A stretch of DNA of 64,000 nt from Pseudomonas sp. B33.4 (GCF_034555375.1 NZ_CP140706.1:6210001-6274000); one strand, 5' to 3'; shown: positions 47,767 through 56,775, counted from the first letter of the stretch. Translations and numbers: made by a program. Notes: generated by a model not told the origin, from the letters alone.

Positions 47767-48405
47767 TCACTTATTCGGCTGTGGCGTCAGGCGCAGGTAC
47801 GGCTTCACCGCGCGATAACCCTTCGGAAAGCGCTGCTTGATCTCTTCTTCATCTTTCAACGAAGGCACGATCACCACCTCTTCACCGTCCTGCCAGTTGG
47901 CCGGGGTGGCCACCTTGTAGTTGTCGGTGAGTTGCAGCGAATCAATCACCCGCAGAATCTCGTGAAAATTACGCCCGGTGCTCGCCGGATACGTGATGGT
48001 CAGACGAATCTTCTTGTTCGGATCGATCACGAACAGCGAACGCACGGTCAGCGTGTCGTTGGCATTCGGGTGGATCAGGTCATACAGATCGGACACCTTG
48101 CGATCGGCATCGGCCAGGATCGGAAAGTTGACGACAGTGTTCTGGGTTTCGTTGATATCTTCGATCCACTTGTGGTGCGAATCCACCGGGTCGACCGACA
48201 GCGCAATGGCTTTGACGCCGCGTTTGCTGAACTCATCCTTGAGCTTGGCGGTGAAGCCCAGCTCAGTGGTGCACACCGGGGTGAAGTCCGCCGGATGGGA
48301 GAACAGCACGCCCCAGCTATCGCCCAGCCATTCGTGGAAACGAATCTTGCCGGCGCTGGAATCCTGTTCGAAATCGGGGGCGATGTCGCCGAGTCTGAGG
48401 CTCAT
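47767..48405 (-). CDS. lsfA: 1-Cys peroxiredoxin LsfA (Prx6-like)
   Basis: 212-residue peroxiredoxin that reduces hydrogen peroxide and organic peroxides. The peroxidatic cysteine is in FSHPADFTPVCTTELG (Cys45); no resolving Cys is placed in the usual C-terminal position, so it is the 1-Cys type, and the Prx6-type C-terminal domain is present (SLQLTDNYKVATPANWQDGEEVVIVPS). In P. putida, lsfA is induced by sulfate starvation together with ssu genes; its position here fits that. Transcribed alone. Confidence 0.93.
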   Translation of the reverse strand: MSLRLGDIAPDFEQDSSAGKIRFHEWLGDSWGVLFSHPADFTPVCTTELGFTAKLKDEFSKRGVKAIALSVDPVDSHHKWIEDINETQNTVVNFPILADADRKVSDLYDLIHPNANDTLTVRSLFVIDPNKKIRLTITYPASTGRNFHEILRVIDSLQLTDNYKVATPANWQDGEEVVIVPSLKDEEEIKQRFPKGYRAVKPYLRLTPQPNK

Positions 48406-48701
48406 GGTGCTGCTCCTGATGAGTTGTTCGAGACGTCAACTGTAGCTCGGGATTTGCCATCGTGAAAAAGAATAAATAATGAGATATCTAGATCATAATT
48501 GAATATTAAACATCTGTTCACTGGACGCTGAACGGCATCCCGACGAACATCGGTCGCAAGGTTCGAGAAGGCCTTGAGTTGCTGTAAAGAGGGAAATTCG
48601 GGGAGGGCTTACGGGGGTGGGCCTGACTCGAAAACGCAAAAGCCCCGTCCGGCGCGATGCCGGACGGGGCTTTTTTTACATCAACGAATCGAGACGCGCT
48701 A
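48406..48701. promoter_or_regulatory. lsfA promoter gap and oprD 3' region
   Basis: 296 bases without a gene. A/T-rich stretch 48464-48515 includes AAAAAGAATAAATAATGAG and AATTGAATATTAAAC, about 60-110 bases upstream of the lsfA start. The far end holds the oprD terminator. Confidence 0.55.
48639..48678. terminator. oprD rho-independent terminator, bidirectional
   Basis: 13-bp stem AGCCCCGTCCGGC/GCCGGACGGGGCT with loop GCGAT. A-rich on the left (U tract for oprD on the minus strand) and T7 on the right, 24 bases beyond the oprD stop. Confidence 0.93.
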
Positions 48702-50057
48702 TTACAGCAGCGGGATCGAGTAGCTGAGGATCAGGCGGTTTTCGTCCTGGTCTCGAACGCCAGCGATGTTGGTACGCCAGGTAGCGTTTTTCCACATGAA
48801 GCCAACGTTTTTCAGCGGGCCTTCCGGTACGACGTAACCGACAGTCAGGTCACGTTCCCACTCGGAGTCGCCATTACCGTTTTCAAGACCGCGGGAAGTA
48901 ACGGTGTCGATGTTGTCGCCACGCAGGTAAACCATACCAGCGGTCAGGCCTGGTACGCCGACTTTGGCGAAGTCATACGAGTAGCGAGCTTGCCAGGTAC
49001 GTTCGCCGGCACGGCCGAACTTCTGAATCTGCATGTCGGTGATGGTGTAGTTCGACGAGCCGTCACCCTGGTTCAGCCAAGGGAAGTCGCTGCTGCCGTT
49101 GGAAACCTGGTAGCCACCACCGAAGGTGTGACCTGCAACGGTGTACAGGAACAGGCCGCTGTACAAGTTGTTGTCGACTTTACCGCGACCGCTGGCAACA
49201 CCGGAATAGTTACCGCTGCTGAAGTAAGCAGGGGTGTTGCCGTTGGCGCCGTCGTCGGAGCTGTTGAAGTAACGGAAGTCAGACTTCAGCACGCCCGGGC
49301 CGATTGCCCAGTTGTGAACCAGACCCAGGAAGTGTTGCTTGTAGAAATCTTCCAGGTTGCCGTAGTAGTACTGCGCAGTCAGGTCTTTGGTGATTTTGTA
49401 GTCACCACCGGCGTAGATGAACTTGTTGCTGTTAACAGTACGCGGTGCCGCGCCGTTGATAGACAGCTGTTCATTGTTGCTGGAGTTACGGCCTTTGGCG
49501 TGCTCGATCTGACCACCGACCAGGGTCAGGTCCTTGATATCGCCGGAAGTGATCTGACCACCCTGCCAGGTTTGTGGCAGCAGACGACCGTCGTTGGTCA
49601 CGATGACCGGGTTCTTCGGCTGTAGGGTACCCAGCTTCAGTTCGGTCTGGGAGATCTTGGCTTTGGCCGTCAGGCCCAGGCTGGAGAAGTTATCAACTGC
49701 CTGACCGTTGGATTCGCTTGGGAAAACAGTGCCGCCGTAAGCGGGGCCAGGTTTGCCATCAGCGGTAACGTTGCCGTTGGTGCCGCCGCCCGAATCCAGA
49801 CGTACACCCAGCAGGCCGATCGCGTCGATACCAAAACCAACGGTGCCTTGGGTATAGCCGGAAATGAAACGCAGATCGAAGCCTTGGCCCCACTCTTCGT
49901 TGCGGCTTGGTTCGTTTGTTCCGCTACGGTTGTCAGTGTTGATGTAGAAGTTACGCAGCCCCAAAGTAGCTTTGCTGTCTTCGATGAAACCGGCGGCGCC
50001 TGCCTGCTGCGCCATAACCCCTACGGCCACAGCCAGGGCCAAGGTGGACTTGTTCAT
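48702..50057 (-). CDS. OprD-family outer-membrane porin
   Basis: 451-residue substrate-specific porin. Signal peptide MNKSTLALAVAVGVMAQQAGAAG, then the OprD start FIEDSKATLGLRNFYINTDNRS, and alternating aromatic beta strands to the C-terminal ENRLILSYSIPLL. Basic and aromatic residues typical of the constriction are spread through the barrel, such as QARYSYDFAKVGVPGL. The position between lsfA and tauA suggests entry of organosulfur compounds (sulfonates or sulfate esters), but this is inference; OprD paralogues are many and specificity cannot be read. Confidence 0.88.
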   Translation of the reverse strand: MNKSTLALAVAVGVMAQQAGAAGFIEDSKATLGLRNFYINTDNRSGTNEPSRNEEWGQGFDLRFISGYTQGTVGFGIDAIGLLGVRLDSGGGTNGNVTADGKPGPAYGGTVFPSESNGQAVDNFSSLGLTAKAKISQTELKLGTLQPKNPVIVTNDGRLLPQTWQGGQITSGDIKDLTLVGGQIEHAKGRNSSNNEQLSINGAAPRTVNSNKFIYAGGDYKITKDLTAQYYYGNLEDFYKQHFLGLVHNWAIGPGVLKSDFRYFNSSDDGANGNTPAYFSSGNYSGVASGRGKVDNNLYSGLFLYTVAGHTFGGGYQVSNGSSDFPWLNQGDGSSNYTITDMQIQKFGRAGERTWQARYSYDFAKVGVPGLTAGMVYLRGDNIDTVTSRGLENGNGDSEWERDLTVGYVVPEGPLKNVGFMWKNATWRTNIAGVRDQDENRLILSYSIPLL

Positions 50058-50421
50058 GTAAAGCTCCTCTCGTTTCTAATTCTTGTGTTCCTGGCCCTGG
50101 GTCTGATGCCCCGGGTCCTAAGATGCGCGATTAGCGCCAGACCGTGACTGACAAGTCAATCGTAACCTTGTATGTCTACGACCAAGGTCTAATCGCAGTG
50201 ATTTGGTCCGTGCAGAGTAAAGATTTCCTGATAAACCCAAAAAGAATTTATTCATTCTTTTTCATATCATTTCGGAATATGGCCAGTATCTTGCCACCTC
50301 CGCCGGGAAACAGCGTATCGGCGACTAAGCTCATTCCTAAATGGTATTTGTTAGCCTTTTTTTATATCGATTAGCTTTGGCGTAACCCCAAATCGTCAAA
50401 CCCTATCGAAAAGGCGACGCC
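50058..50421. promoter_or_regulatory. oprD/tauA divergent regulatory gap
   Basis: 364 bases without a gene. Outstanding feature: an inverted repeat AAAAAGAAT (50239-50247) / ATTCTTTTT (50254-50262) about 160 bases upstream of tauA and 180 bases upstream of the porin start. Other A/T-rich sequence follows (TTTTTTTATATCGATTAGC, near 50357-50376) and may be the tauA promoter. Confidence 0.55.
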
Positions 50422-51408
50422 ATGATGGCCAAACGCGCACTATCTAGTCAATTTGTTACAGTTTGTGTGTCAGCACTGATTTCTTTTTCGGCCCATGCCG
50501 CCAACCTCACCGTGGGTTATCAAACCGGTATCGACCCGAGCAAAGTCCCCCAGGCTGACGGCGTCTACGAGAAAACCATCGGCGAGAAAATCGACTGGCG
50601 CCGTTTCAACAGCGGCCCGGAAGTTGTGACAGCCATTGCTTCGGGCGACGTGCAGATCGGCAACCTCGGTTCCAGCCCGTTGGCGGCCGCCGCTTCGCGC
50701 AATCTGCCGATCGTGGCGTTCATCGTTTCAGCGCAGATCAATGCCGCCGAAGCACTGGTGGTGCGTAATGGCAGCGGAATCAATACTCCGCAGGATCTGG
50801 TCGGCAAAACCATCGCCACTCCTTTTGTGTCCACCTCTCACTACAGCCTGCTCGGCGCACTCAAGCACTGGGGGCTGGATAGCTCGAAAGTCAAAGTGGT
50901 GAACCTGCAACCGGCGGAGATCGCAGCGGCGTGGAAGCGTGGCGATATCGATGGCGCGTTTGTCTGGTCGCCGGCGCTGGGGGAAATCCGCAAGACCGGC
51001 AAGACCCTGACCGATGCTGCGCAGGTTGGTCAGTGGGGCGCGCCAACCTTCGAGGTTTGGGTCGCGCGCAAGGATTTTGCCGAGAAGCATCCTGAGGTTG
51101 TCGCGAAGTTCGCCAAGGTCACGCTCGACTCATTCGCCGATTACGCCGCACATAAAGACAGCTGGACGGCTGACTCGGTGCCGGTACAGAAAATCGCCAA
51201 ACTGACCGGTGCCAATGCCGCCGATGTACCGGAATTGCTCGCAGGTTCAGCGTTCCCGGATGCCAAGGCGCAGCAAACCACGGCGCTGCTCGACGGCGGC
51301 ACAGCGAAGGCGATTGGCGAGACGGCGAAATTTTTGAAGGAACAGGGCAAGGTTGAAACGGTGCTGCCGGACTACTCACCGTACGTCAGCGCGAAGTTTG
51401 TGCAGTAA
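50422..51408 (+). CDS. tauA: Taurine-binding periplasmic protein TauA (orphan)
   Basis: 328-residue binding protein with signal peptide (FVTVCVSALISFSAHA). The mature start is ANLTVGYQTGIDPSKVPQADGVYEKTIGEKIDWRRFNSGPEVVTAIASGDVQIGNLGSSPLAAAA, a strong TauA match. AAWKRGDIDGAFVWSPALGEIRK and SAFPDAKAQ follow, and length is as in TauA. No tauB, tauC or tauD follows; the next gene, on the other strand, is argA. ATG could be 50422 or the next codon. Function presumably depends on a transporter coded elsewhere. Confidence 0.9.
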   Translation: MMAKRALSSQFVTVCVSALISFSAHAANLTVGYQTGIDPSKVPQADGVYEKTIGEKIDWRRFNSGPEVVTAIASGDVQIGNLGSSPLAAAASRNLPIVAFIVSAQINAAEALVVRNGSGINTPQDLVGKTIATPFVSTSHYSLLGALKHWGLDSSKVKVVNLQPAEIAAAWKRGDIDGAFVWSPALGEIRKTGKTLTDAAQVGQWGAPTFEVWVARKDFAEKHPEVVAKFAKVTLDSFADYAAHKDSWTADSVPVQKIAKLTGANAADVPELLAGSAFPDAKAQQTTALLDGGTAKAIGETAKFLKEQGKVETVLPDYSPYVSAKFVQ

Positions 51409-51421
51409 CGCATAACCCAAT

Positions 51422-51503
51422 GTAGGAGCTGCCGAAGGCTGCGATCTTTTGATTTTGGTCTCAAAAACAAGATCAAAAGATCGCAGCCTTCGGCAGCTCC
51501 TAC
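51422..51503. repeat. REPIN, family A
   Basis: Arms GTAGGAGCTGCCGAAGGCTG and complement with GATCTTTTGAT extensions. Located at the convergent junction of tauA and argA, about 14 bases after the tauA stop. Confidence 0.92.
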
Positions 51504-51539
51504 ACAGGTCCCATTCAGCCCCCGCACCGGGGCTTTTTC

Positions 51540-52841
51540 TTAAAGGGTCTTTTCGAAGATCTTCGAATTACGTTGAAAGTTGTACAGCGAAGCCCGCGCC
51601 GCCGGCAGGCGTTCGACGCTGCTCGGTTCGAACCCGCGCTCGCGGAACCAGTGTGCGGTGCGTGTGGTGAGGACGAATAAGGTTTTCAAACCCTGTGCCC
51701 GCGCACGAGTCTCGATGCGCTCCAGCAGTTCATCACCGCGACCGCCATGGCGATACTCAGGATTCACCGCCAGGCACGCCAGCTCACCGGCATCGGAATC
51801 GGCAATCTGATACAGCGCCGCGCAGGCGATGATCATCCCTTCACGCTCAACCACGCTGAACTGCTCGATCTCGCGCTCCAGCACTTCGCGCGAACGACGC
51901 ACCAGAATCCCCTGCTCTTCCAGCGGGCTGATCAAATCCAGCAAGCCGCCGACATCTTCAATTGCCGCCTCACGCACCAGTTCGAATTGCTCCTGCGCGA
52001 CCAGCGTACCGCCACCGTCACGGGTGAACAGCTCGGTCAGCAGCGCGCCATCCTCGGCGTAACTGACGATATGGCTGCGCGCCACGCCGCCACGGCAGGC
52101 TTCGGCGGCGGCATCGAGCAGTTCAGCCTGGTAGTTACTGCTGCCCAGACGCTGCAAATGCGCCGGCACTTGCTGTGGACGCAGTTCGCGCACCAGTTTG
52201 CCGTTTTCGTCGATCAGGCCGAGGTCAGCGCCGAACAGCAGCAGCTTGTCTGCGCCCAGGTCGATGGCGGCGCGGGTGGCGACGTCTTCGCAGGCGAGGT
52301 TGAAGATTTCACCGGTCGGCGAGTAGCCCAGCGGCGACAGCAGCACGATCGAACGCTCGTCGAGCAAGCGATTGATGCCCTTGCGGTCGACCCGGCGCAC
52401 TTCGCCGGTGTGGTGATAGTCGACGCCTTCAAGCACACCGATCGGCCGCGCGGTAACGAGGTTGCCGCTGGCCACGCGCAGGCGTGAGCCCTGCATCGGC
52501 GAGGAAGCCATGTCCATCGACAGCCGCGCTTCGATCGCAATACGCAACTGGCCGACGGCATCGATCACGCATTCCAGGGTTGCCGCATCGGTGATGCGCA
52601 TGCCGTGGTGGTAATGCGGGGTCAGGCCACGGGCGGCGAGGCGGGTTTCAATTTGCGGGCGCGAACCGTGCACCAATACCAAGCGCACGCCAAGGCTGTG
52701 CAACAAGACGAGGTCGTGGACGATGTTGCCAAAATTCGGATGCTCAACACCGTCGCCGGGCAGCATGACGACGAAGGTGCAGTCGCGATGGGCATTGATG
52801 TAAGGGGATGCGTGGCGAAGCCAATTGACGTATTCGGGCAT
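51540..52841 (-). CDS. argA: N-acetylglutamate synthase (amino-acid N-acetyltransferase)
   Basis: First step of arginine synthesis: acetyl-CoA plus glutamate to N-acetylglutamate. The 433-residue protein joins an amino-acid-kinase domain (FVVMLPGDGVEHPNFGNIVHDLVLLHSLGVRLVLVHGSRPQIE, about 20-250) that binds arginine for feedback to a C-terminal GNAT acetyltransferase domain (LAVNPEYRHGGRGDELLERIETRARAQGL). This is the bifunctional-looking classical ArgA of pseudomonads. It lies 240 bases downstream of argE on the same strand. Confidence 0.95.
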   Translation of the reverse strand: MPEYVNWLRHASPYINAHRDCTFVVMLPGDGVEHPNFGNIVHDLVLLHSLGVRLVLVHGSRPQIETRLAARGLTPHYHHGMRITDAATLECVIDAVGQLRIAIEARLSMDMASSPMQGSRLRVASGNLVTARPIGVLEGVDYHHTGEVRRVDRKGINRLLDERSIVLLSPLGYSPTGEIFNLACEDVATRAAIDLGADKLLLFGADLGLIDENGKLVRELRPQQVPAHLQRLGSSNYQAELLDAAAEACRGGVARSHIVSYAEDGALLTELFTRDGGGTLVAQEQFELVREAAIEDVGGLLDLISPLEEQGILVRRSREVLEREIEQFSVVEREGMIIACAALYQIADSDAGELACLAVNPEYRHGGRGDELLERIETRARAQGLKTLFVLTTRTAHWFRERGFEPSSVERLPAARASLYNFQRNSKIFEKTL

Positions 52842-52991
52842 GTACCTGGGCCTGTAATAAATAGCAGCCGGAAAAAGGGCGAAACGGAAAACGCACAGCG
52901 GGCTGATGGTTATCGTCGGAACAGGCTTGGCGACACGCGCGCTCTCCTCATGAATACGGGTTGGATTCCCACTAATTTAACGGCTGCCGCT

Positions 52992-53073
52992 GTAGGAGCT
53001 GCCGAAGGCTGCGATCTTTTGATCTTGATCTTCAAAACAAAATCAAAAGATCGCAGCCTTCGGCAGCTCCTAC
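52992..53073. repeat. REPIN, family A
   Basis: Perfect arms, same type as the copy at 51422, between argE stop (53085) and argA start (52841). Tandem orientation; it is likely transcribed with the arg mRNA. Confidence 0.92.
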
Positions 53074-53084
53074 AAGGGAGCCGT

Positions 53085-54230
53085 TCAATTCTTCAGGCAG
53101 TAATGTTCAATCAGTTGCCGTAATAGATGCACGGTAGGCTGCAAACGTGACATTTCAAGGTACTCGCCGGGCTGATGCGCGCACGCAATGTCGCCGGGGC
53201 CGAGCACGATGGTTTCGCAGCCAAGGCGCTGAAGATAAGGCGCTTCGGTGCCGAACGCTACTGCTTCGGCGCTGTGACCGGTGAGCTTTTCGGCGATGCG
53301 CACCAGTTCGGCATCTTCCGACTGCTCAAACGGTGGCACTTCCGGGAACAACGGTTTGTAATCGATCTTCACCTGATGTCGCTCGGCCACCGGGTTGAGC
53401 TTGCGCAGAATCTCCGCACGCAGGACTTTCGGGTCCATGCCCGGCAACGGCCGAAGATCAAACTCCAGCGAACACTGGCCGCAGATACGGTTGGGATTGT
53501 CGCCGCCATGAATGCAGCCAAAGTTCATCGTTGGCTGCGGCACGCTGAACTGCGGATTATTGAATTCACGCTGCCACAACAGGCGCAAGCCACGCAGTTC
53601 GCCAATCGCATCGTGCATGGCTTCAAGAGCACTGTGGCCCAGACGCGGATCCGACGAATGGCCGCTCTGCCCGAGAATGTCGATGCGCTCCATCATGATG
53701 CCTTTGTGCATGCGGATCGGCTTGAGCCCGGTCGGCTCGCCGATTACCGCCGCACGACCCAGCGGACGCCCGGCCTCGGCCAGTGCGCGGGCGCCAGACA
53801 TCGAGCTTTCTTCATCGCAGGTAGCGAGGATCAGCAGCGGTTGCTTGAAAGGCTGATCGAGCAGAGGCAGCACGGCTTCGATGATCAGGGCGAAAAAGCC
53901 CTTCATGTCGCAACTGCCGAGGCCGACCCAGCGGCCATCGACTTCGGTGAGCTTCAGCGGATCGGTCTGCCACAACGCATCGTCGTACGGCACCGTGTCG
54001 CTGTGCCCGGCCAGCACCAGCCCGCCGGGGCCGCTGCCGAAACTGGCGAGCAGGTTGAATTTGCCGGGGCTGACTTGCTGGATATCGCAGCTGAAACCCA
54101 GATCACCCAGCCAGCCGGCGAGCAAATCGATTACCGCGCGGTTGGACTGATCAAGGTTCGGTTGGGTACAGCTGACCGACGGCGCGGCAATCAGCGCAGC
54201 GAACTGGTCTTGCATGGACGGCAAAGGCAT
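53085..54230 (-). CDS. argE: Acetylornithine deacetylase
   Basis: M20-family zinc hydrolase of 381 residues that releases ornithine from N-acetylornithine. Zinc-site features: LVLAGHSDTVPYDD (His, Asp), LGSCDMKGFFALIIEA (Asp), ATCDEESSMSGARALAE (Glu-Glu base pair), VIGEPTGLKPIRMHKGIM and the last ligand in CAHQPGEYLEMS. The dimerisation insert is present (QSGHSSDPRLGHSALEAMHD). ATG 54230 is preceded by GGAGTCAGCG; TTG 54242 upstream is the weaker option. Pseudomonads also have argJ, so the two routes overlap. Confidence 0.93.
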   Translation of the reverse strand: MPLPSMQDQFAALIAAPSVSCTQPNLDQSNRAVIDLLAGWLGDLGFSCDIQQVSPGKFNLLASFGSGPGGLVLAGHSDTVPYDDALWQTDPLKLTEVDGRWVGLGSCDMKGFFALIIEAVLPLLDQPFKQPLLILATCDEESSMSGARALAEAGRPLGRAAVIGEPTGLKPIRMHKGIMMERIDILGQSGHSSDPRLGHSALEAMHDAIGELRGLRLLWQREFNNPQFSVPQPTMNFGCIHGGDNPNRICGQCSLEFDLRPLPGMDPKVLRAEILRKLNPVAERHQVKIDYKPLFPEVPPFEQSEDAELVRIAEKLTGHSAEAVAFGTEAPYLQRLGCETIVLGPGDIACAHQPGEYLEMSRLQPTVHLLRQLIEHYCLKN

Positions 54231-54385
54231 CGCTGACTCCAACTCCCGATTTGAAGTCCATCATAGAACCATCCGGCGTCAGGAATAAACCGCCGCAGGG
54301 CGTAGGACGAATCAGTCCTGTACACTGCACGGCCTTGGCAGCCACATATTCCCCGGCTGCGCTCCCGATCCTGGATTTTCCGGCC

Positions 54386-55756
54386 ATGCAGAAAGAAACC
54401 GAAATCAAACTCCGCGTCAGCCGCGAAACCCTCGCCGCCCTGCGCGAGCACCCGTTATTGAAGAAACGCAACAAAAGTGGCTGGGAACGCCGTGAGTTGA
54501 TGAACCAGTACTTCGACACCCCCGAGCGCGACCTGGCCCAGGCCAAAGTTGCCCTGCGCCTGCGCAAGGACGGTGACGAAGTGATTCAGACCCTCAAGAC
54601 CCGTGGCCAGAGCGTCGCCGGTCTGTCCGAGCGCAATGAATACGACTGGAAATTGCCGAAAGCCAAGCTCGACGTGAAGAAACTCGACGGCGAATGCTGG
54701 CCCGAGTCGCTGGCCGAACTGGACAAGAAAACCCTCAAGCCGATCTTCACCACCGATTTCGTCCGCGAGCGCGCCGAAATTGCCTGGGGCCGTGGCAAGA
54801 GCAAAGTGGTCATCGAAGCCGCGCTGGATCTCGGTCACGTGGTAGTTGGCAAGCAGAAAGAAGAAATCTGCGAGCTGGAACTGGAACTGCGCGAAGGCGA
54901 GCCTGCCGCGCTGCTGGAACTGGCCGCTGAACTGGCCGAAACCCTGGCGCTGATGCCGTGCGATATCAGCAAGGCCGAGCGCGGTTATCGTCTGTACGAC
55001 GCCAACAGCTACTCGCTGAGCCTGCCGGCGCCGGAGCTGACCCCGGAAACCCAACTCGACGACGCCTTCGCTGCGCTGAGCTGGCACTTGCTCGGCAGCA
55101 GCCAGCGTCTGGCTGAACAATATCGTTTCAATGGCCACTGGCGCCTGTTGCTCGACTGGGTCGAGAACCTCGCCGAAATGCGCGCCCTGCTGAGCAGTCT
55201 CGGCCAGGCCGCACCACGTCAGTCGACCCACGACTTGCGCATTGCCCTGGATGCGTTGCTGGAAGACTGGCGCCCGCTGGTGCAGGCCGGTATCGAAGAC
55301 GAAGACGTGCGCAAAGCTGCGCCGGAGCAGTTCCTCGAAGAGCTGGAAGATCCACGCTGGGGCTCGTTCTCGCTGAACACTTCGCGTTGGTTGCTGGCCC
55401 GCACCTGGACCGCCGATCGCAACGTACGTGGTAATCGTCAGGGTGGCGCGCAGCTGCACAGCTGGTTGCCGCGGACCTTGGGCGAAGAAGCCACGGCCCT
55501 GCAATTGCAGCGTTATCAGCAGCAGCCGGAAGATCTGGCTGAGCAACTGCCGCGTATCGAACGCATTCAGGTCTGGCTGCACCATGCTCGTAACGTGCTG
55601 GAGATCCCGGAAATGGATCGTCTGTACGGCGAACTGAACAAGCTGGCGCAACTGGCCAACGAGCCGACGATCACTGACGAACTGCTCGACGCACGCAAGC
55701 AGCAGGCGATTGCGGTTTACCAGAATCGCGCGTGGAAAATGCTCCTGCGCATGTAA
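54386..55756 (+). CDS. CYTH/CHAD-like inorganic triphosphatase
   Basis: 456 residues. The N-terminal CYTH tunnel domain has the EXEXK motif (KETEIKLRV, residues 4-8) and basic/acidic residues RELMNQYFDTPERDL, ALRLRKDGDEVIQTLKTRG, and ETTDFVRE-like segment (FTTDFVRERAEIAW). The C-terminal half is helical and Arg/His-rich (LRIALDALLEDWRPL, RIERIQVWLHHARNVLE), consistent with a CHAD-like domain. E. coli YgiF of this type hydrolyses tripolyphosphate. Activity here is inferred from family. ATG 54386 fits the motif position. Confidence 0.87.
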   Translation: MQKETEIKLRVSRETLAALREHPLLKKRNKSGWERRELMNQYFDTPERDLAQAKVALRLRKDGDEVIQTLKTRGQSVAGLSERNEYDWKLPKAKLDVKKLDGECWPESLAELDKKTLKPIFTTDFVRERAEIAWGRGKSKVVIEAALDLGHVVVGKQKEEICELELELREGEPAALLELAAELAETLALMPCDISKAERGYRLYDANSYSLSLPAPELTPETQLDDAFAALSWHLLGSSQRLAEQYRFNGHWRLLLDWVENLAEMRALLSSLGQAAPRQSTHDLRIALDALLEDWRPLVQAGIEDEDVRKAAPEQFLEELEDPRWGSFSLNTSRWLLARTWTADRNVRGNRQGGAQLHSWLPRTLGEEATALQLQRYQQQPEDLAEQLPRIERIQVWLHHARNVLEIPEMDRLYGELNKLAQLANEPTITDELLDARKQQAIAVYQNRAWKMLLRM

Positions 55757-55763
55757 CACCGCT

Positions 55764-55827
55764 TTCGCGAGCAGGCTCGCTCCCACAGGGGATTGCATTC
55801 CAATGTGGGAGCGAGCCTGCTCGCGAA
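55764..55827. repeat. REPIN, family D
   Basis: Arms TTCGCGAGCAGGCTCGCTCC and complement around a 16-base centre, 8 bases after the triphosphatase stop, at the convergent junction with the Lrp-family gene. Confidence 0.92.
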
Positions 55828-55845
55828 GAGGCCAGCCGCCTTACC

Positions 55846-56310
55846 TCAAACCGGGAGGCTGGTGGTGGACTTGATCTCCGACAACGCCACGATCGAATTC
55901 ACTTCCTGAATCCCCGGCACCAGCGACAGCTTCTCGAAGAAGAACCGCTCATACGCCTCGATGTCCGCCGCGACAATGCGCAACAGAAAATCCACCGCGC
56001 CCATCAGCACATAACACTCCAGCACCTCCGGAAAGCCGCGAATCGCTTCGGTGAATTCCGTGAAATTCGAACGCCCATGCGCGTTGAGTTTGATCTCGGC
56101 AAAGATTTGCGTGTTCAGGCCGATCTTCTTGCGATCGAGCAAGGTCACCTGGCCACGAATGATCCCCTCCTCCTTCATCCGCTGAATCCGCCGCCAGCAC
56201 GGCGATTGCGACAGGCCGACCTGTTCGGCGATCTGCGCGCTCGACAGTGAAGCGTCCTCTTGCAGCAGGGCGAGAATCTTGCGGTCGTAGCTGTCCAGCT
56301 CGCTGTGCAT
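55846..56310 (-). CDS. Lrp/AsnC-family transcriptional regulator
   Basis: 154-residue regulator: winged helix LDSYDRKILALLQEDASLSSAQIAEQVGLSQSPCWRRIQRMKEEGII, then the ligand-binding RAM/AsnC domain (IFAEIKLNAHGRSNFTEFTEAI, ECYVLMGAVDFLLRIVAADIEAYERFF). Such proteins sense amino acids as octamers. It is divergent from a small ACT-like gene, its probable target; the amino acid involved is unknown. Confidence 0.9.
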   Translation of the reverse strand: MHSELDSYDRKILALLQEDASLSSAQIAEQVGLSQSPCWRRIQRMKEEGIIRGQVTLLDRKKIGLNTQIFAEIKLNAHGRSNFTEFTEAIRGFPEVLECYVLMGAVDFLLRIVAADIEAYERFFFEKLSLVPGIQEVNSIVALSEIKSTTSLPV

Positions 56311-56436
56311 AGAAAAACCTCAATAACCGGATTATACGAATTGATCTTTTCGATCAGCCGTCATTAACGCCGATCATAGCCAAGAAATACCCGCCACCGA
56401 ATGTAAAACTTCCTCCAGTGATTTTGGAGACCCGCC

Positions 56437-56775
56437 ATGCCGCACCTCGAAGCCGTAAACAGCGCACCAACCCGCGCCGACGTCTGGAACGTCAGTAACG
56501 CCCACTGCCTGGCGCAGTATCAGATCCTCGCTGAGGCCGAGCCGGATTTGCTGGTGCGCGTGCTCAACCTGTTCGCCCTGCAATTCCTCACGCCCGAGCA
56601 GGTCAACGTGCAGCGGATGGACGACTTGATGTCGATCGACATCGTCATGGGCGGTTTCAGCTGGCATCGCGCGCAAGTGATCGCAGAAAAACTTCGTAAC
56701 CTGATCAGCGTCTGCTCGGTCAATCTGCAAACCGCCGACAGCGCTTGGGATGCGCCAGAGCAAGCGGCTGGCTGA
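56437..56775 (+). CDS. Small ACT-like hypothetical protein
   Basis: A 112-residue protein with no recognised family name. Residues about 27-96 fit an ACT fold in pattern: YQILAEAEPDLLVRVLNLFALQFLTPEQVNVQRMDDLMSIDIVMGGFSWHRAQVIAEKLRNLISVCSVNL, a strand, helix, two strands, helix and strand, with no charged core. No membrane segment or signal peptide. It is divergent from the Lrp-family gene, and 92 bases upstream of the GspE-type gene on the same strand. A regulatory small-molecule-binding subunit is a plausible guess but not supported further. Confidence 0.65.
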   Translation: MPHLEAVNSAPTRADVWNVSNAHCLAQYQILAEAEPDLLVRVLNLFALQFLTPEQVNVQRMDDLMSIDIVMGGFSWHRAQVIAEKLRNLISVCSVNLQTADSAWDAPEQAAG

